A stretch of 6,194 nt of DNA from Parachlamydiales bacterium (lineage in GTDB: Bacteria; Chlamydiota; Chlamydiia; Chlamydiales; Rhabdochlamydiaceae): positions 1 to 6,194 of the forward strand of contig JAGVJV010000186.1 of NCBI GenBank assembly GCA_020050965.1, in the 5' to 3' direction. This document shows positions 1 through 5,278 of this stretch, piece by piece. How positions within the stretch are numbered: the stretch's first letter is position 1; the number at the start of each line of letters is the position of its first letter. Position numbers and translations under genes: made by a program. Below the pieces are notes generated by a model. The model saw nothing but the letters and a program-made list of their open reading frames with translations, was not told the DNA's origin and made no database searches.

Positions 1-1173
1 AACAACCTATCTGTTGTTGCCAGAGCAACGCTCCAGAGATATGTGGGTGAAATTCAATACAAAGCAGCCGAATCTAAAGTACGAGAGCAAATTGTTGATG
101 TGGTGATCAACTGTCTATATCAAGACGCAGACATAAGCTCTGAATTAGACTCAAGATTTTCAATGGAAGATCTGGGCGACTTGGAAATTGTATTTAAACA
201 CCCTAAGTTAGAGAAATTTTTTAAGAACACAATTAATAAAAAAGAGGCGTTCCTCGAGAATCTTAAAGGGTTTAAAGAACTGTGCGAAGCAAGATCTGCT
301 GCGTGCGCCGCTTTGGCAACTTACGATGCGGATCCTCAGCCTTTTTCAGAGAGCTTTGCAAAACTGACAGCAATAGTAAATAGCCGTTATGAAAGTAAAT
401 CTGAGCGAGCTAAAGCAGTCGAATCTTCTTTTGGCAGCCTTCGTATCGCTTTAGAGCTAGGGTGTTCTAAGGAACAGCAACCTCAAAATCCAGCAATCAG
501 CATAACGATTAAAGAGGCAAAAAATCTAATAGCTCTTTTACTTGAGAAGAACTTCTTGCAATTTTGTGAGGATAATGGAATTAAATACAACAAGCTACTG
601 CACCAATTCCTATCCATTTTCATTATCAAACATCAAGTCGATAAAATCCTTGCTGCTTTAACCCAGTCTCTCACAGAAATGAAGTTTGAAGGGCAACTGG
701 ATAAATTAGAAGAGGTTCTAACCCAATATCATAACAATCTTATGAATGCACAGCTTTATGATGCTGGCGATCAATTGACCTATTACCAAAGTGCTATAGA
801 TCTGCTCCAACCTATGCTCAAACTAGAAGCCGACCCTACCGATGCGCTCTCCCATGACCCATCTAATGAAAAAGGGATCAAAATTAGGCCTTTAACAAAT
901 GCCTTCCTCGTCTATAAAGTGTTGCAAAATGCCGCGCTCCCTTATTCTAAGGAAGCCTGTGAATTTCTGAGCGGCAGCCTAGCGGCCTCCGACTCTGGAG
1001 CCGTTACGATCAAGGAAGTGGTTATTTCTAAAGAAGATGCTAATAGGCTCCTCGACCGATTAAAGGATCAGAGTATGACTTGCCTATTTGAGTCATTTCA
1101 TCTGAAGCATGTATCGTCTGCCCTAGTATCTAAACTTCAAGCGCAATGTGGCAAAAAAGGGTGGTTTTGGTAG
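1..1173 (+). CDS. Helical protein of unknown function, 5'-partial at left edge
   Basis: The frame is open from base 1 to a TAG at 1171-1173, giving 390 visible residues. The GTG at 43 is only an internal valine: the 14 upstream codons (NNLSVVARATLQRY) are in frame without a stop, so the true start lies outside the window. The product is a soluble-looking protein, rich in Leu, Lys, Glu and Ala and predicted to be mostly alpha-helical. It has no signal peptide or membrane segment in the visible part and ends in the unusual tail GKKGWFW. Two stretches resemble each other weakly, around nt 500-570 (TIKEAKNLIALL) and nt 1019-1095 (ISKEDANRLLDRL), which may mean a repeated helical module. No known domain is recognised. 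It converges on the toxin gene with a 3-base gap, so the two transcripts probably meet here. That it encodes a real protein is near certain; its function is unknown. Confidence 0.85.
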   Translation, partial: NNLSVVARATLQRYVGEIQYKAAESKVREQIVDVVINCLYQDADISSELDSRFSMEDLGDLEIVFKHPKLEKFFKNTINKKEAFLENLKGFKELCEARSAACAALATYDADPQPFSESFAKLTAIVNSRYESKSERAKAVESSFGSLRIALELGCSKEQQPQNPAISITIKEAKNLIALLLEKNFLQFCEDNGIKYNKLLHQFLSIFIIKHQVDKILAALTQSLTEMKFEGQLDKLEEVLTQYHNNLMNAQLYDAGDQLTYYQSAIDLLQPMLKLEADPTDALSHDPSNEKGIKIRPLTNAFLVYKVLQNAALPYSKEACEFLSGSLAASDSGAVTIKEVVISKEDANRLLDRLKDQSMTCLFESFHLKHVSSALVSKLQAQCGKKGWFW

Positions 1174-1176
1174 CTT

Positions 1177-1623
1177 TTAATTTTTTGAAGGATTGTAAAC
1201 TGAGATAAATTTCCCTGCGCCATACTCTAGGATCTTTTTATCACATGTAACGAGAACTGCATTTTCTTCAAAGGCTGTAGCAATCAAGAGGCGATCAACT
1301 GGATCTCCATGAACTTCTCCTGGTAGTCTAGCACTTTGAATTGCAATCTCAGGTGTTACAGGACTCAACTGCATTCCCGGATTGTCCAATGCTTGGTTAA
1401 CCCAATCCATTACATCCATTTCTATTTCAATCCGTTTTTTTTCAACTAACATGCCTATTTCCCAGATGGACATAGGGGATATTAATACGCCTTGAGATCT
1501 TAAGTGTTTTTCAAAGGTAGCACTAAAATCTTTGGTCAAATTGGGATTTCCAATCATCGCCCATAACCAGACATGTGTATCCAAAAGAATTTTATGTTGC
1601 TGTAACTTCTTAAGTAGTGGCAT
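1177..1623 (-). CDS. vapC: PIN-domain ribonuclease toxin, VapC family
   Basis: Toxin of a type II toxin-antitoxin pair. PIN-domain toxins are Mg-dependent ribonucleases that stop translation when the antitoxin is degraded. Counting from the ATG at 1623 (148 aa), the acidic active-site set is complete: D15 in LLDTHVWLW, E55 in SIWEIGMLVEK, D107 and D110 in HGDPVDRLLIATA, and D128 in VTCDKKIL. Length and the LPGEVHGDPVDR block match the subgroup paired with Phd/YefM-type antitoxins. An in-frame TTG at 1638 and ATG at 1635 would add five or four residues. The ATG at 1623 is preferred because GAGG lies 6 bases before it and because it reduces the overlap with the antitoxin to 14 bases, which fits translational coupling. 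The gene looks intact and probably active. Its RNA target cannot be read from sequence. Confidence 0.93.
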   Translation of the reverse strand: MPLLKKLQQHKILLDTHVWLWAMIGNPNLTKDFSATFEKHLRSQGVLISPMSIWEIGMLVEKKRIEIEMDVMDWVNQALDNPGMQLSPVTPEIAIQSARLPGEVHGDPVDRLLIATAFEENAVLVTCDKKILEYGAGKFISVYNPSKN

Positions 1624-1840
1624 CCCATACCTCATCAATTGGACGGATAATATCTCCTTTAAAGTGTACTGTACCCTTTAATTTGCCAAAGGTTTTTGCC
1701 TCCTCCTCATCAATGGGAACGAGTTTGGCAACAGGGACATTTCTTTTGGTTATAATGATCTTTCGGCGGGTTTTTCTTACTTTTTCCATCACCTTGAGAC
1801 ATTGAGCCTTAAATTTTCCGGCTTGCATTTTTTCATCCAT
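1610..1840 (-). CDS. Phd/YefM-family antitoxin of the PIN toxin
   Basis: A 76-residue antitoxin, first gene of the toxin-antitoxin operon. It should bind and inhibit the PIN toxin and repress its own promoter. The N-terminal two thirds has the Phd/YefM pattern: KFKAQCLKVMEKVRKTRRKIIITKRNVPVAKLVPI (about residues 9-43, shown here only as pattern) with the typical basic strand, the 'ITKRNVPVAKLVP' signature, then an acidic linker. The C-terminal part, KLKGTVHFKGDIIRPIDEVW, is the usual toxin-binding tail of this subgroup. The ATG at 1840 follows an AAGGAG with 7 bases between; M5 is a possible but less supported start. The stop codon lies 14 bases inside the toxin gene. Length is normal for the family and nothing is missing. 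Confidence 0.9.
   Translation of the reverse strand: MDEKMQAGKFKAQCLKVMEKVRKTRRKIIITKRNVPVAKLVPIDEEEAKTFGKLKGTVHFKGDIIRPIDEVWDATT
1630..1633 (-). promoter_or_regulatory. Ribosome binding site deciding the toxin start
   Basis: GAGG on the minus strand sits 6 bases upstream of the ATG at 1623 and lies inside the last codons of the antitoxin gene. It favours that ATG over the upstream TTG (1638) and ATG (1635), and makes translational coupling to the antitoxin likely. Confidence 0.55.
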
Positions 1841-1847
1841 TCTAGAA

Positions 1848-1853
1848 CTCCTT
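1848..1853 (-). promoter_or_regulatory. Strong ribosome binding site of the antitoxin
   Basis: AAGGAG on the minus strand, 7 bases before the ATG at 1840. It is the best Shine-Dalgarno match in the window. A strong site here and a weaker GAGG for the toxin fit the expected excess of antitoxin over toxin. Confidence 0.75.
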
Positions 1854-1866
1854 GAATCCTAAAATG

Positions 1867-1896
1867 ATCTTACCATAGTCATATGATTATAGTCAA
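1867..1896 (-). promoter_or_regulatory. Promoter and likely autoregulatory operator of the toxin-antitoxin operon
   Basis: On the minus strand TTGACT (1891-1896) is followed after 18 bases by TAAGAT (1867-1872), a plausible sigma70-type promoter. An alternative -10 is the perfect TATAAT at 1886-1891, but it lacks a good -35. Two copies of TGACTAT lie on the minus strand at 1889-1895 and 1875-1881, exactly 14 bases apart start to start, with the palindrome TCATATGA (1880-1887) between and overlapping them. The repeats sit between or over the promoter elements, the place expected for binding of an antitoxin or toxin-antitoxin complex. The repeats are seen; the operator role is inferred from how Phd/YefM systems are normally regulated. 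Confidence 0.5.
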
Positions 1897-1940
1897 ATCA
1901 ATGAGATGAAAATACAATGCCTTATAAATCAACCACTTAC

Positions 1941-3032
1941 TTAATAGGTGCTAGGCATCTGCCAATACGGATGGCTTAAGTCTTTTTCGTACTGACCGGT
2001 AATCTCATTATAGATCTTTGCAGGAGTTAGATTTTTTCCATAGAACCCATGCAAATACTCTTCAATTTTACCTGGCACTGGCACTTCGACTCCCTCATAG
2101 AAAGCTTTCTTCAGCGGAAATACATGGGTGAAGGGAATGGAACTTGTGTAGCGCTTTTCTCTCGTCAACCATGAATCGGGAACAAAAATGTTAAATTCAT
2201 TGGAAAAGATGGTATAGATCCGCTGGTTTTCCTCATCGATAGCGAAGTGGAAGATATCGATCAATCCGCCCGACTCGCGCACATAGACCTTCAAATAAGA
2301 TTCTGGGCGCTGTCTGCTAGACCAATCTTGCACTACATATTTCTCAGAATCGAGTGCTTTGAGCGCATGTTTCACCCTATGGAAATCGGGCTGAAGAACG
2401 GCCATATCGATATCCCAATCGGCTGGGAGAGTGCCGCTATGCTGATAGCAACCTAAACAGGACCCCCGATCGATCCAAAACGGGATGTTATGTTCGCATA
2501 AAATGGAGACGATCTCTTTGAGCGCTTCGATATCGGCTTGAAGAGGATGGGGCTCCATAGGGCGCCGTTTATAGTTGGGAGACTGGATAAGGGCTGCATC
2601 CATAAAGTGATTGATCTCGAGTCCAATCGATCGGTAATAATGGTGATTATCTCGTGTGTGGACAGAATCACTTATGTTCTTCGCGCGCTCTCGGGTTTCG
2701 CCAGAAATATAGGAGAGGGCTTTTAATGTGCTTCCCACGACAACGCTTAGCGGCAAAGTTGTCGTCGCTATCGCCGTTTTCAGATAGAAGTGGTGATGAT
2801 AATCGAATCGCTGCTCAATTTCATAGACTTGACCAACAGGAATTGCCTTCTTCCCATCGAGCAAATACTGCATGGGCACCAGAGCTATATTGGCCCATCG
2901 TTCAATTCCATAAGCATCCTCTGCGGCAGTATTAAAAAAGACGCTGCCGAGCAGCATATGATACAGGTAGACAAGGGGCATTCCCACCTTGTAAATGAGC
3001 CAAGAATTTCTTGCTAAAATTGTCGTAAACAT
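1941..3032 (-). CDS. LicD/fukutin-like nucleotidyltransferase-fold protein with hydrophobic N-terminus
   Basis: Protein of 363 residues. The C-terminal half carries the LicD-family signature: a helix EIVSILCEHNIPFWID (173-188), RGSCLGCYQHSG (189-200), then WDID (206-209) with D207 and D209 as the metal-binding DxD, and a later acidic strand GLIDIFHF (256-263, D259). Enzymes of this family transfer phosphocholine or other phospho-groups onto glycans or lipids; the substrate here is not evident. The first 160 residues are not part of the known domain. They hold two hydrophobic stretches (about 13-33 and 85-105), suggesting membrane association. An in-frame TAG lies two codons before the ATG at 3032, so that is the longest possible start, but no good Shine-Dalgarno precedes it. 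The ATG at 2981 (M18) has AAGGTGGG before it and may be the real start, giving 346 aa. It lies 46 bases after the kinase-like gene and is probably cotranscribed with it. Confidence 0.85.
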   Translation of the reverse strand: MFTTILARNSWLIYKVGMPLVYLYHMLLGSVFFNTAAEDAYGIERWANIALVPMQYLLDGKKAIPVGQVYEIEQRFDYHHHFYLKTAIATTTLPLSVVVGSTLKALSYISGETRERAKNISDSVHTRDNHHYYRSIGLEINHFMDAALIQSPNYKRRPMEPHPLQADIEALKEIVSILCEHNIPFWIDRGSCLGCYQHSGTLPADWDIDMAVLQPDFHRVKHALKALDSEKYVVQDWSSRQRPESYLKVYVRESGGLIDIFHFAIDEENQRIYTIFSNEFNIFVPDSWLTREKRYTSSIPFTHVFPLKKAFYEGVEVPVPGKIEEYLHGFYGKNLTPAKIYNEITGQYEKDLSHPYWQMPSTY

Positions 3033-3078
3033 CTTCGTCTACTTTCATACCCAATTTGGCAATACCATTCAAGATTTG
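2932..3078 (-). pseudogene. Relict 3' extension of the kinase-like gene beyond its stop
   Basis: Directly after the TAA at 3079-3081 the same frame stays open for 48 codons, closing with TAA at 2932-2934. It begins QILNGIAKLGMKVDEDVYDN and goes on FSKKFLAHLQ, a plausible pair of C-terminal helices, before passing into a frame that overlaps the LicD-like gene and loses protein-like character. In the sister gene the codon aligned with the stop is GAA, and the next three codons match at protein level (QIL). This suggests that the original gene read through here and was cut short by one substitution (GAA to TAA). The open frame and the alignment are seen; the ancestral read-through is inference. 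How far the original coding region went is unknown. Confidence 0.45.
2983..2990 (-). promoter_or_regulatory. Candidate ribosome binding site for an alternative start of the LicD-like gene
   Basis: AAGGTGGG on the minus strand ends one base before the ATG at 2981, with its AAGG core about 5 bases upstream. No comparable site precedes the ATG at 3032. This supports M18 as the start and would remove the overlap between the LicD-like protein and most of the relict reading frame of the upstream gene. Confidence 0.4.
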
Positions 3079-4119
3079 TTACCATTTGCAATCAAAATCG
3101 AAGATGCCAAGGTTGCAGCTACCTTTTAGAAAGCCAGCATTATGGCGCAAACCAATGTCGCAAAATTTACCAGTTTTAAGGAAGTCATTGAGTTCAATCG
3201 TTGCAGCCTGTCTACATTCATCAGCGTACTCGTGATCAAACTCAAATTTTGTTTCGCATAAGACATTGCCTTTTTCAATTCTAATTAAATGCGAATCAGG
3301 AATAGCGATGTGTTGATATTTATTTATCAAGGCTATATATCTTGCGTTCTGAATATTGTTAAATTGAAGCAGCATATCATCACTAGTACGCCCCAGCCTA
3401 TTAGGAATTTTTATCATAATATGAGGCGATTCAGGATGTATTAATGCAATCTTAGACCATCCCTCACCTATTTTTTTCCAACCACCTATTTCACCTCTGG
3501 TTTCATAGATCTGATTCAGTTCATCTTTATGACTTTGCACAAAGGATTCGCATTGCTGCAGTGAAGGTGTTCCGTCTGGAGAATAAGACCTCCAAGTTAA
3601 ATCCTTGTACAAATTATAAACCATATATGCTGTGACAGCGAAGCCGGCTACGCCAAGAATCGTTTTGCCAATTCCTTTCCGATCATTCGCAAATTCTTTG
3701 ACACCTCTCCACGCAATTGCACTGCTGACTGCTGCCATGCTCAACATAACGATAATGCGAGCTCTGATAAACATATCATCATCTAAAGAGGCAATCGTTG
3801 CAGTGCATGCGACACCAAATGCCATTTGCGCAGTGCCCCTGCAAGTTTGATCAAAACTTCGCTTTCGAATTCCTTGGACAACATTTACAAGCCCTTTTGC
3901 AACTTCCACAACGTGGTTCACACCCAGGGAAATTTTCGTCAATGGCGGTGTACCCACTGGCCTAATTAAGGCATATCCGAGTTCCGAGAGATTCATCCCA
4001 ATGAGGGTATTTTTCATCCCATTTAGAACATTTCCTTGATAGATGTTGGAAATCCCAAAGATTGTTTGACAGGAGCCCCAGATGGAGGCTGCATGGGGAA
4101 GAAAAGAAATAACACTCAT
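3079..4119 (-). CDS. Membrane-associated kinase-like protein, downstream tandem copy
   Basis: Protein of 346 residues, paralogue of the next gene upstream (35 of the first 60 residues identical). Residues 1-112 are glycine-rich with repeated GxxQxxxG and QG patterns. Hydrophobic stretches lie near 96-112, 119-137 and 151-171, the last directly before the second half. Residues 214-346 resemble a minimal kinase fold: glycine-loop-like IGEGWSKIAL (217-226), a beta3-like strand IMIKIPN with K237, a helix, strand HIAIPDSHLI (270-279), hinge-like VLCETKFEF (286-294), FCDI with D321, N327, and LGIFDFD (337-343) in place of IDFG. The HRD histidine is absent and almost nothing follows DFD. YrbL-like and aminoglycoside-phosphotransferase-like proteins are alternatives within the same fold. 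The TAA end is probably a premature stop compared with the sister gene. The start ATG lies 15 bases after that gene. The product may be membrane- or inclusion-associated; the real function is unknown. Confidence 0.85.
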   Translation of the reverse strand: MSVISFLPHAASIWGSCQTIFGISNIYQGNVLNGMKNTLIGMNLSELGYALIRPVGTPPLTKISLGVNHVVEVAKGLVNVVQGIRKRSFDQTCRGTAQMAFGVACTATIASLDDDMFIRARIIVMLSMAAVSSAIAWRGVKEFANDRKGIGKTILGVAGFAVTAYMVYNLYKDLTWRSYSPDGTPSLQQCESFVQSHKDELNQIYETRGEIGGWKKIGEGWSKIALIHPESPHIMIKIPNRLGRTSDDMLLQFNNIQNARYIALINKYQHIAIPDSHLIRIEKGNVLCETKFEFDHEYADECRQAATIELNDFLKTGKFCDIGLRHNAGFLKGSCNLGIFDFDCKW

Positions 4120-4134
4120 TATTATTACCGTTTT

Positions 4135-5214
4135 TTAATTTATTAATCGCCGGTGTAAGATTTGTTCCCATTTGCAATCAAAATCGTAGACGCCAATATC
4201 GCGGCCTCCCTTCAGAAATGCAGCATTACTCCATAGCCATATGAAGATATCGCAAAATCCACTTTTTTCAAGGAAATCATTCAGCTCAACCCATGCGTCT
4301 CGAGAACTATCAAAAGAGGGATATGGATCAAACTCAAATTTTGTTTCACACAAAACATTGTCATTTTTGAACGGGATTAAATAAGAATCAGGAATTATGA
4401 TGTGTTTGTATTTGTTTTCTGCGACTATATTTTTTGCGTATTGAACATTGTCGAACTGTAATTTCAGATCATCATCAGTACGACCAGAACCAGTAGAAAC
4501 TTTAATGATTCCATGAGGCAATTCAGGATGGATGAATGCAACCTTAGACTTCCCACCCGCTATTCGTGTCCAATTTCCTGATGCACTTTTGGTCTCATAA
4601 ATCTGATTTAGCTCATTTTGATGACTTTCCACAAACAATTCACATTGCTGCTGCGAAAGTGTCCTTTCTGAATGAGGATATGGGGTACAATTTAGCCCGT
4701 TGTATGTATCAAAAACCACATACGTTATTAAAGCAATGGACGCTAAGACATTTACCAAGCTGACTACTGCTTTCCATTTCTTATTCCCTTCATAATCTTC
4801 TTTACAGTTTAAAATATGCGAGAGGGTGAGTCCCACGCAGCTTGAAATCATGCTAGCTCTGTTAATCAACTTATCATCTAAAGAGGCAATCGCTGCGGTG
4901 GCTGCAACCCCGAATATCACTTGCCCAACGCCTTTGGCTGTTTGCCTCAAGCAATCATCTCGAATCCCCTGCGCAACGTTTCCGATCCCTTTGACAGCAA
5001 GCATGGCATTGTTTGCACACAGCGATATTTTCATTAAAAGAGGAGTTTGAACTGAACTATATAAGATAAATCCCAGTTTCATGAGATTCATCCCAATCAA
5101 CGTTTGTCCCATCCCATTTAAAATATTTCCTTGATACGCGTCGTATATCCCATAGATCGCCTGACCAGAACCGCAGAAGGAGATTGCTTCAGGAAGATAA
5201 TAAATATCACTCAT
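4135..5214 (-). CDS. Membrane-associated kinase-like protein, upstream tandem copy
   Basis: Protein of 359 residues, first gene of the putative operon. The N-terminal half has the same glycine-rich repeats as its paralogue, e.g. GSGQAIYGI (15-23), YQGNILNGM (27-35), QTLIGMNL (37-44) and GVGQVIFGV (95-103). Its strongest membrane-segment candidate is 147-171. The C-terminal half has kinase-like elements in order: RIAGGKSKVAF (217-227, a weaker glycine loop), GIIKV with K238, HIIIPDSYLI (271-280), VLCETKFEF (287-295), FCDI with D322, N330, and IGVYDFD (340-346). The D-to-N spacing is 8, against 5 in typical kinases and 6 in the paralogue, so the catalytic loop drifts. The tail EQILHRRLIN ends 13 residues after DFD, very short for any kinase. 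ATG at 5214 follows a weak AGGT. A good promoter lies just upstream. Domain calls rest on pattern reading only. Confidence 0.87.
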   Translation of the reverse strand: MSDIYYLPEAISFCGSGQAIYGIYDAYQGNILNGMGQTLIGMNLMKLGFILYSSVQTPLLMKISLCANNAMLAVKGIGNVAQGIRDDCLRQTAKGVGQVIFGVAATAAIASLDDKLINRASMISSCVGLTLSHILNCKEDYEGNKKWKAVVSLVNVLASIALITYVVFDTYNGLNCTPYPHSERTLSQQQCELFVESHQNELNQIYETKSASGNWTRIAGGKSKVAFIHPELPHGIIKVSTGSGRTDDDLKLQFDNVQYAKNIVAENKYKHIIIPDSYLIPFKNDNVLCETKFEFDPYPSFDSSRDAWVELNDFLEKSGFCDIFIWLWSNAAFLKGGRDIGVYDFDCKWEQILHRRLIN

Positions 5215-5238
5215 TAATATTACCTATAGTTTAAATTA

Positions 5239-5267
5239 ATTATATAGATAATAATAATTAAAATCAA
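5239..5267 (-). promoter_or_regulatory. Sigma70-like promoter of the kinase-like/LicD-like operon
   Basis: On the minus strand TTGATT (5262-5267) is followed by a 17-base spacer and a perfect TATAAT (5239-5244). The predicted transcript start is near 5232, leaving a leader of about 18 bases before the ATG at 5214. Surrounding sequence is almost pure A/T, which fits an UP-like context. No comparable promoter is visible before the downstream paralogue or the LicD-like gene, so one transcript for the three genes is likely. Confidence 0.6.
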
Positions 5268-5273
5268 TTATTA
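5252..5273 (-). repeat. Perfect A/T-only inverted repeat over the -35 region
   Basis: Eight-base arms AATTATTA (5266-5273) and TAATAATT (5252-5259) flank a 6-base loop. The arms cover the edge of the -35 hexamer, starting 6 bases after the xerC stop. It could be an operator or a weak end-of-gene hairpin for xerC. Being A/T only in an A/T-rich gap, it may also be chance. Confidence 0.35.
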
Positions 5274-5278
5274 AATAT

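Larger units (their letters stand above)
3071..5224 (-). repeat. Tandem gene duplication, two units of about 1.06 kb
   Basis: Unit one runs about 4157-5224 and unit two about 3071-4129, in the same orientation. Similarity starts in the leader: both genes begin GGTAAT, then a few A/T bases, then ATGAGTG. It persists through both halves. It is highest at the 3' end, where 3071-3110 and 4157-4196 match at 37 of 40 bases. It stops abruptly after the shared AAGATTTGTT, marking the probable duplication boundary. Intermediate parts have diverged strongly, to about half identity at protein level, so the duplication is old unless the 3' ends were homogenised later. Confidence 0.85.

Noticed and set aside
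43..45. GTG as the start codon of the first gene
   Set aside because: The frame is open through 14 further codons to base 1 and no Shine-Dalgarno precedes the GTG, so the gene is more simply cut by the window edge.
1152..1187. Inverted repeat CAAAAAA/TTTTTTG between the convergent genes as a bidirectional terminator
   Set aside because: The stem is 7 pairs with a single G-C pair and a 22-base loop, too weak to call.
1624..1638. TTG (1638) or ATG (1635) start for the PIN toxin
   Set aside because: They add only four or five residues, increase the overlap with the antitoxin and lack a well-placed ribosome binding site; the ATG at 1623 has GAGG 6 bases upstream.
2247..2935. Plus-strand open frames opposite the LicD-like gene
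   Set aside because: They lie entirely antisense to a gene with a clear family signature, and their translations show no protein-like pattern.
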